DNA of 64,000 bases, taken from NCBI RefSeq assembly GCF_002157465.1, contig NZ_NHOC01000002.1, forward strand, positions 266,352 through 330,351, read 5' to 3'. This document shows, one piece after another, positions 42,311-50,511 of the stretch (the first letter of the stretch is position 1; every line of letters starts with the position of its first letter). Under the pieces are notes generated by a model, which ran no database searches, was not told where the DNA came from, and saw only the letters and a program-made list of their open reading frames with translations. The position numbers and the translations under genes are program-made. The stretch is from Butyricicoccus porcorum. Its GTDB lineage: Bacteria; Bacillota; Clostridia; Oscillospirales; Butyricicoccaceae.

Positions 42311-43144
42311 ATGTTGAAATTAGGTTATAACGAAGCGACCTGCAAGGAAAATTCCTCGGTCGAAAAAGATCTCGAACTGTGCGAAAAGTATGGCTATGAC
42401 TACATCGAGCTGCGTCTCGATATGCTGAAGGAATACCTGAAGACACATACGGTTGATGACCTCAAGGCATTCTTTGCAAAGAGCCACCTCAAGCCGTTTG
42501 CGTTCAATTCGATTGAAAACATCAACTTCTGCACGCCGGAGGAATGGAAGGAGCTCGTAGAGCTGTTTACATTCGGCTGCGAAATCGGACAGCAGATTGG
42601 CAACCCGTACATCATCGTTGTTCCAACGGTTACCGATGAAATCTGCACGAAGAACGAGAAGGAAGTCTTTGAGGATTCCGTCAAGGTTCTGAACCAGCTT
42701 GCAGATATCGCAGAGCCGTATGGTGTCAAGCTGTCCTTTGAGCCGATCGGCGACAGAAAGTGGTGCTGCAACAGCGTCCGTCAGGCGCTGGAAATTGTAC
42801 AGGCAGTTAACCGTGACAGCGTTGGCCTGACTGTCGACTGCATCAATGTTTATCTGCACGACAAGTGTGCGGATGTCGACTATATCCGCAAGATTCCGAA
42901 GGACAAGCTGTTTGTCTTCCATATCAATGACTGCGAAGACCTGCCGCTCGGTATTCTCGACCACTGCCACCGCCTGATGCCGGGTCTCGGCGCTATTCCG
43001 GTGCAGGAGGTTGCAGACGCAGTACAGGCTGTCGGATATGATGGCCCGGCCTGCCTTGAGCTGTTCCGTCCGGAGTACTGGGCAATGGACGCAGAAGCTG
43101 TCATCAAGATGGGCGCGGATACCACCCGCCCGTTCCTGGGATAA
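42311..43144 (+). CDS. iolI: 2-keto-myo-inositol isomerase (IolI-like)
   Basis: IolI interconverts ketoinositol isomers. The 277-residue TIM-barrel protein follows B. subtilis IolI closely in its landmarks: LGYNEATCKENSS, LELCEKYGYDYIE, ADIAEPYGVKLSFEPIG with the metal Glu, LTVDCINVYLH, VFHINDCEDLPLG and CLELFRPEYW. AGGAGG precedes the ATG. It lies 25 bases after the symporter, in one operon. Confidence 0.87.
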   Translation: MLKLGYNEATCKENSSVEKDLELCEKYGYDYIELRLDMLKEYLKTHTVDDLKAFFAKSHLKPFAFNSIENINFCTPEEWKELVELFTFGCEIGQQIGNPYIIVVPTVTDEICTKNEKEVFEDSVKVLNQLADIAEPYGVKLSFEPIGDRKWCCNSVRQALEIVQAVNRDSVGLTVDCINVYLHDKCADVDYIRKIPKDKLFVFHINDCEDLPLGILDHCHRLMPGLGAIPVQEVADAVQAVGYDGPACLELFRPEYWAMDAEAVIKMGADTTRPFLG

Positions 43145-43186
43145 AAAGCAAATCCATATCAACACAGCACATGAGAGGAGAGAATC

Positions 43187-43417
43187 ATGTTAGACCCGAA
43201 GAAAGTAAAAATCGGCATTGCTCCGATTGCATGGACGGAGGATGACATGCCGGAGATGGGCGCGGAGAACAGCTTTCTCCAGACCATCAGTGAAATCGCA
43301 CTGAGCGGTTATGTCGGCACAGAAATCGGATGCCAGTATCCGAGAAATCCGGCAGTCCTGAACGAGGAATTCGGCCGCCGCGGCATCTCTGCTATCACGG
43401 CATGGATCAGCACGTAA
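43187..43417 (+). pseudogene. iolE: inosose dehydratase IolE, N-terminal fragment
   Basis: The ORF begins MLDPKKVKIGIAPIAWTEDD, the IolE N-terminus, and continues through EMGAENSFLQTISEIALSGYVGTEIG. It stops after 76 residues (AITAWIST), where the family has about 300. The sequence after the stop is not IolE in any frame, so the gene was cut by a deletion or rearrangement. Dehydration of scyllo-inosose is therefore not encoded here unless another copy exists. AGGAGAGAATC precedes the ATG. Confidence 0.88.
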
Positions 43418-43685
43418 AACCGATGTGCGCCGGAATCGTGTCCGGGAGAAGGAACAGGCGGCATTTGATATCCATGACCGCGTCAATTATGCAGTTACCG
43501 AAGCAAAATTAAAGGTAAATGCCAAAAAGTCTACTGTTGCACTCAATTTGCAGATTGACGAGCATATTTGTACGATGTACGAATATTTTGAAATCTTCCT
43601 CGGACGCATGGTGATGTGCAGACGAGCCGCGGAAATGCTGGGTGCCAAGTTCAAGCTGACAGCCAATGGCAGCAAGGTGCTGTGA
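43404..43685 (+). CDS. unrecognised C-terminal fragment fused to the iolE break
   Basis: An open frame overlaps the end of the iolE fragment and reads through basic text (RKTDVRRNRVREKEQAAFD), then AKLKVNAKKSTVALNLQID and FLGRMVMCRRAAEMLGAKF to an ordinary stop. It has no start or ribosome site of its own apart from a GTG at 43425. It looks like the tail of another protein brought next to iolE by the deletion. I do not recognise the family. A terminator follows at 43713. Confidence 0.4.
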   Translation, partial: GSARKTDVRRNRVREKEQAAFDIHDRVNYAVTEAKLKVNAKKSTVALNLQIDEHICTMYEYFEIFLGRMVMCRRAAEMLGAKFKLTANGSKVL

Positions 43686-43712
43686 TGCAACAGGATTGCC
43701 CGAAGAAAACAA

Positions 43713-43738
43713 AAGGTCGCCGGAAGGCGGCCTTTTTT
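43713..43738 (+). terminator. intrinsic terminator
   Basis: AAGGTCGCC (43713-43721) pairs with GGCGGCCTT (43726-43734), then TTTT. Confidence 0.9.
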
Positions 43739-43751
43739 GATGTAATACAAT

Positions 43752-44054
43752 AGCTTTGGTATTTCCGCATTCCTGCGCCGCGGTGGTCTGGGGCTTGGGC
43801 TGGGCATTGCTGCCATTGCATACTTTTTAAATCTCATCGCCAATCTCTCCGATCGGGCGGAGTTTTTGAAATATATCACGCCGTTCGGATATACGGAGGG
43901 CGCAGATATTGTTACAAACGGCTGTTTGGACATGAAAATGGTACTGCCGGGCATGCTGTATGCTGTCATCGGCATTGCCGTCGCATACTGGAAATACAGC
44001 AGGAAAGATATCTGCTGTATTTCAACGCTTTACTTTTTTCTGCATTTGCGTTAA
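43752..44054 (+). pseudogene. ABC-2 type permease, C-terminal fragment
   Basis: About 87 codons read as the last two membrane spans and connecting loop of an ABC-2 permease: FGISAFLRRGGLGLGLGIA, then LKYITPFGYTEGADIV and YAVIGIAVAYWKYSRKDI. There is no start codon or ribosome site and the N-terminal three quarters are missing. The final 15 codons (CCISTLYFF...) look like readthrough past the original end. It is debris between two rearranged loci. Confidence 0.75.
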
Positions 44055-44100
44055 AATAGGCAATGCTTATCAAAAAATGTAGGAATAAAGGAAAAAGTAT

Positions 44101-44733
44101 ATGCTTGGAAAGACACATATGGCGGTTGGCGTGGCCGCCGGGCTGGTGGTCATGCATCCGCAGAACATACAGGAGCTGATTGTCGGCACAGGAACGCTTG
44201 CCGTTGGCTCGGTCATCAGCGACATTGACATCGGCACCTCGGATTCCCACAAAGAGGCAGATAAGATCATTGCACTCGCTGGGCTGGCATGCTTTGCGGT
44301 TGCTGCGGCGGAAGCCACAATGCATCTCGGCATTTATGACAGGCTGATGCGCAACAGCAGCCTGATGCGGATTCTGGCGGGCGTGGCAGCATTCCTGCTG
44401 CTCTGTGCGTTTGGGAAGGAACAGCCGCACCGCTCGTTTATGCATTCGATTCCGGCGCTGGTCTTGCTGACGGGGTGTGTGGAGATTATTTTTCCGCTCG
44501 CGGCGCCGTATTTTGCGGTTGGATTTGTTTCGCACCTCGCACTCGATTTGTGTAACCGGAGGGATGAACGCCTTCTGTACCCGCTGAAATGGGGGCTGAG
44601 CTTTGGCGTGTGCTCGTCCAAGGGACTGGTCAACCGGATTCTGTTTTCTGTGGGTTTTGCTGTTTCTGCGATTACCTTTGCGGTGCTGGTGCTGCAAATT
44701 TACGATATCCGCCAACTGCTGCATTTGTTGTAA
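44101..44733 (+). CDS. YdjM-family membrane protein (DUF457, metal-dependent hydrolase-like)
   Basis: The 210-residue protein has four or five spans and the family pattern GKTHMAVGVAAG, GSVISDIDIGTSDSHKEAD, PHRSFMHSIPAL and GFVSHLALDLCNRRD. Conserved His and Asp residues at the membrane surface resemble phospholipase-like metal sites, but no activity is established. E. coli YdjM is SOS-induced; I see no LexA box here. It shares a bidirectional terminator with fruR. Confidence 0.85.
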   Translation: MLGKTHMAVGVAAGLVVMHPQNIQELIVGTGTLAVGSVISDIDIGTSDSHKEADKIIALAGLACFAVAAAEATMHLGIYDRLMRNSSLMRILAGVAAFLLLCAFGKEQPHRSFMHSIPALVLLTGCVEIIFPLAAPYFAVGFVSHLALDLCNRRDERLLYPLKWGLSFGVCSSKGLVNRILFSVGFAVSAITFAVLVLQIYDIRQLLHLL

Positions 44734-44740
44734 CTGAAAA

Positions 44741-44790
44741 AGAGAATGGTATGGTCGGTTTTCCGGCACACGCCATTCTCTTCTTTTTGT
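44741..44790. terminator. bidirectional terminator
   Basis: AGAGAATGG (44741-44749) pairs with CCATTCTCT (44773-44781), followed by TCTTTTTG on the plus strand and AAAAA-complement on the minus strand. Confidence 0.82.
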
Positions 44791-44796
44791 CTTTTT

Positions 44797-45555
44797 TTAT
44801 TCTTTGGGGGCGCAGATGATGTTTTCACATTGCTGATATGCCTCGTTGTGCAGATCGTCTGTGACGATAGAGGCGGATGCGAAGCTGCCGAACGTGACAG
44901 AGGAAACCTGGCCAAACTTGCTGGCGTCGCACAGAACATAGCATCTGTGGCAGTGCTCCATCGCGCACTGCTTGATGAGAGCTTCATTGACATCCGGCGT
45001 GGTAAAGCCCGCCTCAAAATCGACGCCGTTGCTGCCGAAAAATCCCAATGTAAAATGGTACATTTTCAGATTCATATAGGCTTCGCTGCCGACGAGAGCC
45101 TCTGTGACCGCTTTGATCTCGCCGCCGATGATGCGTACCTGTGCGCCGCGCAGGGCCAGCAGCCGGGCGTGCGAGACAGAGTTTGTAACATAGGTGGTCT
45201 CGTTGACCGGGAGAAATGGAATCATGCTGCCCGTTGTTGTTCCTGCATCCAGATAGACAAAATCACCCTCCGAAACAAGTCCGGCGGCATAGCGGGCAAT
45301 CCGCACTTTTTCTTCCTTGTGAATTTCTTCACGCAGAGAGACTGCGTCTTCGCGGGTCAGTACGTTGCTTTTGATATGCGGCGCGACGGCGCCGCCGAAA
45401 ACTTTAACCAGCTGCCCCTGTTCGTGCAGCGTATTCAGATCCCGACGGATTGTGGATTCAGAGATACCGAGGCGATCCTTGATTTCCTGAAGAGTAATGC
45501 TGTCCTTTTCCTCCAGCATTTGCAATATTTTTGAATGGCGCTGCTCCGGGAGCAT
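44797..45555 (-). CDS. fruR: DeoR-family repressor of the fructose operon
   Basis: The 252-residue protein has the DeoR N-terminal winged helix (RHSKILQMLEEKDSITLQEI, ISESTIRRDLNTL) and a C-terminal sugar-phosphate-binding domain with DAGTTTGSM and FFGSNGVDFEAGFTT. It probably senses fructose 1-phosphate and represses fruK-fruA. It is the last gene of the cluster, downstream of a terminator after fruA, whereas fruR usually comes first. It should still be read at least partly by readthrough. Confidence 0.85.
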   Translation of the reverse strand: MLPEQRHSKILQMLEEKDSITLQEIKDRLGISESTIRRDLNTLHEQGQLVKVFGGAVAPHIKSNVLTREDAVSLREEIHKEEKVRIARYAAGLVSEGDFVYLDAGTTTGSMIPFLPVNETTYVTNSVSHARLLALRGAQVRIIGGEIKAVTEALVGSEAYMNLKMYHFTLGFFGSNGVDFEAGFTTPDVNEALIKQCAMEHCHRCYVLCDASKFGQVSSVTFGSFASASIVTDDLHNEAYQQCENIICAPKE

Positions 45556-45603
45556 GGCAGATCCTTCCTTTCGTGACAGATATGGGCGGGGTGCGCCGCG
45601 GGA

Positions 45604-45663
45604 AATAAAAGTCGGCTCACAGCTGCCCTCTGTGTGTGAGGAAGAGGGTCGAACTGTGAGCCG
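45604..45663 (-). terminator. terminator after fruA
   Basis: On the minus strand CGGCTCACAG pairs with CTGTGAGCCG around an inner CCCTCTTCC/GAGGGC stem, followed by ACTTTTATTT. It would reduce but perhaps not abolish transcription of fruR. Confidence 0.75.
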
Positions 45664-45692
45664 TGCTGTTGAAGGGAAAATACAACGGTGTA

Positions 45693-47609
45693 TTATTCTT
45701 CTACATTTTTCTTGAGTATGCCGAGGAGGACGGCGCTGACTACCGTGCCGACAACCAGAGAGATGACATACATCGGGGCATTTCCGACAACCGGGAAGAC
45801 AAAGATACCGCCGTGCGGCGCCATCAGAGTGCAGTCAAACATCATGGACAGCGCACCGGAAACAGCCGAGCCGATAATGCAGGACGGCAGGACATGTAAC
45901 GGATCGGAGGCAGCGAACGGGATAGCACCTTCCGTGATGAACGCAAGTCCCATGATAAAGTTGGTTGGGCCGGACTGACGCTCTTCCTTTGTAAATTTCT
46001 TTTTGAACAGCAGCGATGCCAGAGCAATTGCACACGGCGGAACCATGCCACCGATCATAACGGCTGCCATAACGTTGTAATTGCCTGCGGCGATAGAGGC
46101 CGTACCGAATACATATGCTGCCTTGTTGAACGGGCCGCCCATATCGATTGCCATCATTCCGCCGAGGATCAGGCCTAAGAAAATTTTACCGGAACCGTTC
46201 ATGTTTGTCAATGTCGTATTGAGCAGTGTATTCAGGGCGCCTACCGGCGGCTCAACGACAAAGGTCATGATGACGCCGACAATCAGGATGCCGAATACAG
46301 GATAGAACAGGACGGACGAGATTTTTTCAAGCGACTGTGGGAGCTTTTCAAACAGCTTTTTGAGCAGGAGAATGACATAACCGGCGAGGAAGCCTGCGAC
46401 CAGCGCGCCGAGGAAGCCGGATTTGCCGTTGGCGGCAATTGCACCGCCGACAAAGCCGAGCGCGAGTCCCGGACGATCCGCGATGCTCATTGCGATGTAG
46501 CCCGCGAGTACCGGCAGCATGAAGCCGAAGGCAATTCCGCCAATGCTTTTCAGCGTTGCGGCAATCGGAGTGATGGTACCGAAGTTGGCGCGCGCTTCTT
46601 CGGAGAGCGCGGTCATATCGACACATAAACCGTCAATCAGAAAGGCGAGTGCAATCAGAATACCGCCGCCGATAACGAACGGGAGCATGTGGGAGACGCC
46701 GCTCATCAGATGGACATACAGCTGATGACCAATCGAACCGCCACTCTTTGCGGATGTGTCTGTATGTGCGCCGCCACTTGCGGATTCATAGACCGGCACA
46801 TTGCCGCTCATGGCGCGTGAAACCAACTCGTCCGCCTTGCTGATGCCGTCGGATACCTGGCATTCAATCAGCTTTTTGCCGTGGAACCGATCCATCGGCA
46901 CCTTTGCGTCCGCTGCGATGATAATACAGTCCGCGTCTGCAATTTCCTGTGCAGTCACAACATTTTTTGCGCCGCTCGAACCGCGGGTTTCGACCTTCAG
47001 GAAGCAGTTGTGTGCCTTGGCGGCCTTTTCAAGTGCTTCGGCTGCCATATAGGTGTGAGCGATGCCGGTCGGACAGGAAGTAACCGCCAGAATTTTGAAC
47101 GATGCGTCTGTCATGGACTGCGTTGTCTCGATGGATGCGTCCAGATCCGGGCGTTCCTCATCCGCTTTGTCGATGATTGCAAGGAATTCTTCGACGGTTT
47201 TTGCGTTTTTCAGCTTTTCAATGAATTCTTCGTCCATCAGCATCATGGACAGTTTGCTCAGTACATCCAGATGGATGTTATCCTTTGTGTTGGGGGCGGC
47301 GATCAGAAAGACAATGTGTACCGGTTCATCGTCGAGGGAGTCGAAGTCCACACCGTTCGGAATGACCATTGCCGCGAGCCCCGGACGGGTTACAGCAGCA
47401 CCCTTGCCGTGCGGAATGGCAATGCCTTCACCGATGCCGGTTGTGCTTTCCTCTTCTCTGGCGTAAACCAGCTTGCGATACGCTTCCCGGTCGTCGATTT
47501 TTCCGCTTTTGCACATCAGATCGATGGCCATATCCAGTGCTTCCTTCTTGGATGAGGGAGCCGCATGGAGTTCCACGCTGCGTGCGTCCAGCAAATCTGT
47601 GATTCTCAT
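45693..47609 (-). CDS. fruA: PTS fructose transporter, fused EIIABC
   Basis: The enzyme imports fructose while phosphorylating it at C1. The 638-residue protein has three domains: EIIA (residues ~1-145) with the phospho-His in GIAIPHGKGA, EIIB (~170-265) with the phospho-Cys in AVTSCPTGIAHTYM, and membrane EIIC (~300-638) with about nine spans and PFVIGGGILIA. The linkers are complete. It follows fruK by 33 bases in the same operon. Confidence 0.96.
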   Translation of the reverse strand: MRITDLLDARSVELHAAPSSKKEALDMAIDLMCKSGKIDDREAYRKLVYAREEESTTGIGEGIAIPHGKGAAVTRPGLAAMVIPNGVDFDSLDDEPVHIVFLIAAPNTKDNIHLDVLSKLSMMLMDEEFIEKLKNAKTVEEFLAIIDKADEERPDLDASIETTQSMTDASFKILAVTSCPTGIAHTYMAAEALEKAAKAHNCFLKVETRGSSGAKNVVTAQEIADADCIIIAADAKVPMDRFHGKKLIECQVSDGISKADELVSRAMSGNVPVYESASGGAHTDTSAKSGGSIGHQLYVHLMSGVSHMLPFVIGGGILIALAFLIDGLCVDMTALSEEARANFGTITPIAATLKSIGGIAFGFMLPVLAGYIAMSIADRPGLALGFVGGAIAANGKSGFLGALVAGFLAGYVILLLKKLFEKLPQSLEKISSVLFYPVFGILIVGVIMTFVVEPPVGALNTLLNTTLTNMNGSGKIFLGLILGGMMAIDMGGPFNKAAYVFGTASIAAGNYNVMAAVMIGGMVPPCAIALASLLFKKKFTKEERQSGPTNFIMGLAFITEGAIPFAASDPLHVLPSCIIGSAVSGALSMMFDCTLMAPHGGIFVFPVVGNAPMYVISLVVGTVVSAVLLGILKKNVEE

Positions 47610-47642
47610 AAAATCCTCCTTCTTACATAGTATACCATTCTC

Positions 47643-48545
47643 TTATAATGTGGCATATAGCTGCTCGATTTCTGCTTTTGTTGCCAGCAGTTCGGAAAAT
47701 GCGCTGGCGCTGCCGGCGGCGACACCCATTTTAAATGCATGGCTGTAGTCTCCTGTCTCCAGCCATCCCGCGAGGAAGCCCGCTACCATCGAATCACCTG
47801 CGCCAACACCATTGACCAGCGTTCCCTTTGGCGCGTGCGTTTCATAAAAGCTGCCATCCTCCGCGACGAGAACCGCGCCTTCTCCTGCCATCGAAATGAG
47901 AACATTACGCGCCCCCATCTCCTGGAGCTTTTTTGCATATGGTACTACGGCGCTGCGGGTTTTCAGTTCAACGCCGAAAATTTCACCCAGCTCATGATTG
48001 TTCGGCTTGATGAGGAACGGATGGTACCGCAGGACATTCACCAAAAGCTCCCGTGTTGCATCGACCACAATCAGAACATGCTTATCTTTGAGCCGTTTCA
48101 TGATATCCATATACATGGAATCCGGCATGGAGGATGGAATGCTGCCCGCAAGCACCAGCATGTCAGTGTCAGTCAGATCATCCAGCAGCCGCATCAGTTC
48201 TTCAATCTTTTCGGCGGAGATAGCGGGTCCCATGCCGTTGATTTCCGTGCCCTCAATGGAGCGGAGCTTCATGTTGATGCGGGAAATACCGGATTCAATC
48301 GGGATGAATTTCGACAGGCAGCCGATTCCTTCCACACGCCTGCGAATTTCCTCTCCCGTAAAGCCTGCGACAAAACCGAGCGCCGTGGTCTCCAGACCGA
48401 GGTTATTCAGGACAATCGAAACATTGATGCCCTTTCCACCGGGAAGGATCTGCTCGAAGGTCGTCCGGTTTGTCATGCCGAGTTGGAAGTCATCTACCGC
48501 AACAATATAATCCAGCGATGGATTAAACGTTACTGTGTAAATCAT
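47643..48545 (-). CDS. fruK: 1-phosphofructokinase
   Basis: FruK phosphorylates fructose 1-phosphate to fructose 1,6-bisphosphate. The 300-residue PfkB-family kinase has ILPGGKGINVSIVLNNLG near residue 36 and the catalytic Asp in NGVGAGDSMVAGF near 250. MIYTVTFNPSLDYI is the normal start, with AAAGGAGAGAG 5 bases before the ATG; the longer open frame runs into the promoter. It is the first gene of fruK-fruA-fruR. Confidence 0.95.
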   Translation of the reverse strand: MIYTVTFNPSLDYIVAVDDFQLGMTNRTTFEQILPGGKGINVSIVLNNLGLETTALGFVAGFTGEEIRRRVEGIGCLSKFIPIESGISRINMKLRSIEGTEINGMGPAISAEKIEELMRLLDDLTDTDMLVLAGSIPSSMPDSMYMDIMKRLKDKHVLIVVDATRELLVNVLRYHPFLIKPNNHELGEIFGVELKTRSAVVPYAKKLQEMGARNVLISMAGEGAVLVAEDGSFYETHAPKGTLVNGVGAGDSMVAGFLAGWLETGDYSHAFKMGVAAGSASAFSELLATKAEIEQLYATL

Positions 48546-48575
48546 GTTCTCTCTCCTTTCGTTTTTCTTGACTAT

Positions 48576-48604
48576 AGTATATAACAGCAGACGGTCAAAA
48601 TCAA
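48576..48604 (-). promoter_or_regulatory. promoter of the fructose operon
   Basis: On the minus strand TTGATT (48599-48604), 17-base spacer, TATACT (48576-48581). Confidence 0.72.
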
Positions 48605-48695
48605 TCAAACTAATTCACAAAAATGCAGGATATTTTTTGTATATCGTTCATAAAAAATCATTTACATTCAAACTCGGTTAAAAGGTGCGTGGGCG

Positions 48696-48747
48696 TACAG
48701 CAGATTCGCCGGGCTCCGTTTCTCTGTCCAGACAAAAATCTGCTGTA
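48696..48747 (+). repeat. 11-bp inverted repeat upstream of the sdaAB promoter
   Basis: TACAGCAGATT (48696-48706) and AATCTGCTGTA (48737-48747) are exact complements 30 bases apart, ending 18 bases before the -35 element of sdaAB. There is no T run, so a pair of operators is more likely than a terminator. Confidence 0.65.
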
Positions 48748-48765
48748 TAAAGCGATACCGGGATA

Positions 48766-48794
48766 TTGAAAAAACGACTGCGGGTGGATATAAT
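48766..48794 (+). promoter_or_regulatory. promoter of the serine dehydratase operon
   Basis: TTGAAA (48766-48771), 17-base spacer, TATAAT (48789-48794). Transcription should start at about 48801. Confidence 0.75.
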
Positions 48795-48802
48795 AGGAAC
48801 AG

Positions 48803-48840
48803 GATAACGGCGTCTGAAAAAACTGTCGTTATCTTTTTTT
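48803..48840 (+). terminator. terminator hairpin at the very start of the sdaAB leader
   Basis: GATAACG (48803-48809) pairs with CGTTATC (48827-48833) and is followed by TTTTTTT. It begins within two bases of the predicted transcription start, so the first RNA made is the terminator itself. Genes downstream are transcribed only when it is prevented or read through. Confidence 0.8.
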
Positions 48841-48882
48841 ATCAATGTTTTCACTCAGCATAGAAAAATGGAAGGAGAAAAC

Positions 48883-49551
48883 ATGAATGTATTTGATATC
48901 ATCGGGCCGGTAATGGTTGGCCCGTCCAGCTCACACACAGCGGGCGCGGTAAAAATCGGATATGTCTCGCGCAAGCTGCTGGCAGAACCGCTGAAAAAGG
49001 CAGAGATCCTGCTGTACGGTTCCTTTCTGGCGACCGGCAGAGGACATGGCACAACGCTCGCGCTTGTCGCAGGACTGCTCGGCATGAAGACAGATGACAG
49101 CCGCATTCCGGACAGCATGCGCATTGCGGAGGAGCGCGGCATTGAAATCACCTTCGGAGAGGCGGAGCTGCGCGACGCGCACCCGAATTCCGTCCAGCTC
49201 ATCCTGACTGGCATTGACGGAAGAAAGCTGGAGGTTGTCGGGGAATCCATCGGCGGCTCGCGCATCAATATTGCGGGGATCGACGGCATTTCCACAAACT
49301 TTTCCGGCGATTATCCGACGCTGATTGTCCACAACCTCGACCAGCCCGGGCATGTCGCGGAGGTCACGAGCATGCTGGCACATAAGTCGGTCAATATTGC
49401 CACGATGCAGCTGTACCGTGCTTCGCGCGGCGGCTATGCTGTTATGGTCATCGAATGTGACCAGGAGGTGCCGAAGGAGTCTATCGCATGGCTGGAACAC
49501 CTCGAGGGTGTACAGAAGGTCACCTATTACAGCCTGAAGGACGGTGAATGA
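48883..49551 (+). CDS. sdaAB: L-serine dehydratase, iron-sulfur type, beta subunit
   Basis: With the alpha subunit this oxygen-sensitive 4Fe-4S enzyme deaminates L-serine to pyruvate and ammonia. The 222-residue beta subunit has the catalytic serine loop VGPSSSHTAGA near residues 11-21, FLATGRGHGT and a C-terminal ACT domain (LIVHNLDQPGHVAEVT). AAGGAG lies 5 bases before ATG 48883. Its stop overlaps the alpha start. Confidence 0.95.
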   Translation: MNVFDIIGPVMVGPSSSHTAGAVKIGYVSRKLLAEPLKKAEILLYGSFLATGRGHGTTLALVAGLLGMKTDDSRIPDSMRIAEERGIEITFGEAELRDAHPNSVQLILTGIDGRKLEVVGESIGGSRINIAGIDGISTNFSGDYPTLIVHNLDQPGHVAEVTSMLAHKSVNIATMQLYRASRGGYAVMVIECDQEVPKESIAWLEHLEGVQKVTYYSLKDGE

Positions 49552-50423
49552 CAATGAGCTTTGAAAAATTACAGGAAATTTTGGATTGCACACAGGAACG
49601 GCACATTCCGTTCTGGAAAGTCATTCTGGAAGATGACTGCACGGAGCGAAGCGTGTCCGAAGAGGAATCCTTTGAGACCATGCGCCATATGTACCGCGCA
49701 ATGAAGGAAGCCGACACAGCCTACGACGCAGAGCTGCGTTCTGCCAGCGGCATGGCGGGCGGCGACGGTGCGAAGCTCGAGCAGTTCCGCAGGCAGGGAA
49801 ATCATCTGGTCGGCGACTATCTGTCCGAGGTTATGGAAAAGGCTGTCAAAATGGCGGAGTCCAATGCCTGCATGCGCCGCATTGTCGCGGCACCGACCGC
49901 AGGCTCCTGCGGTGTCATCCCCGCTGTACTGCTCACATATCAAAAACAGAAGGGAACAGAAGAGAATCGCATGGTTGAAGCACTGTTTGTCGCGGCAGGC
50001 ATCGGCGAGGTGATCGCCGCCAGTGCGAGCATTGCGGGTGCGGAGGGCGGCTGTCAGGCGGAGATCGGCTCTGCAAGCGCCATGGCTGCCGGGGCGGTCG
50101 CTTATCTGGAAAACGGCGGGGAAGAAGACATTGTGCATGCGGCGGCACTGGCGCTGAAAAACATGCTCGGTCTGACCTGTGACCCGGTTGCGGGTCTGGT
50201 AGAGGTACCGTGCATCAAGCGAAATGTTTCCGGTGCGGTCAATGCGGTGACAAGTTCCCAGATGGCGCTTGCCGGCGTCCGCAGTGTCATTCCGCCGGAT
50301 GAGGTCATCGATTCCATGCGCCGCATCGGCAGACTGCTGCCCGCCTGCCTGCGCGAGACAAGCCAGGAGGGGCTTGCAACAACCCCAACCGGACAGCAGG
50401 TAGCAAAGCGTATGCGCAGCTGA
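49548..50423 (+). CDS. sdaAA: L-serine dehydratase, iron-sulfur type, alpha subunit
   Basis: The 291-residue alpha subunit holds the 4Fe-4S cluster. Cys residues are in APTAGSCGVIPAV, EGGCQAEIGSA and GLTCDPVAGLVEVPCIKRN, all conserved. The ATG at 49548 overlaps the sdaAB stop; an ATG two codons later is equally possible. The enzyme feeds pyruvate to fermentation. A small GC hairpin follows the gene (50412-50434) without a T run. Confidence 0.95.
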   Translation: MTMSFEKLQEILDCTQERHIPFWKVILEDDCTERSVSEEESFETMRHMYRAMKEADTAYDAELRSASGMAGGDGAKLEQFRRQGNHLVGDYLSEVMEKAVKMAESNACMRRIVAAPTAGSCGVIPAVLLTYQKQKGTEENRMVEALFVAAGIGEVIAASASIAGAEGGCQAEIGSASAMAAGAVAYLENGGEEDIVHAAALALKNMLGLTCDPVAGLVEVPCIKRNVSGAVNAVTSSQMALAGVRSVIPPDEVIDSMRRIGRLLPACLRETSQEGLATTPTGQQVAKRMRS

Positions 50424-50444
50424 GGACGCTGCGCAGGTATCAAT

Positions 50445-50473
50445 TTGACAGAATGGCAGAAATATGATACCAT
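50445..50473 (+). promoter_or_regulatory. promoter of the receiver-AraC gene
   Basis: TTGACA (50445-50450), 17-base spacer, TACCAT (50468-50473). Confidence 0.55.
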
Positions 50474-50511
50474 ACTCTTCCACTGTGAAATGAATGGGGA
50501 AAGAGGAAACG

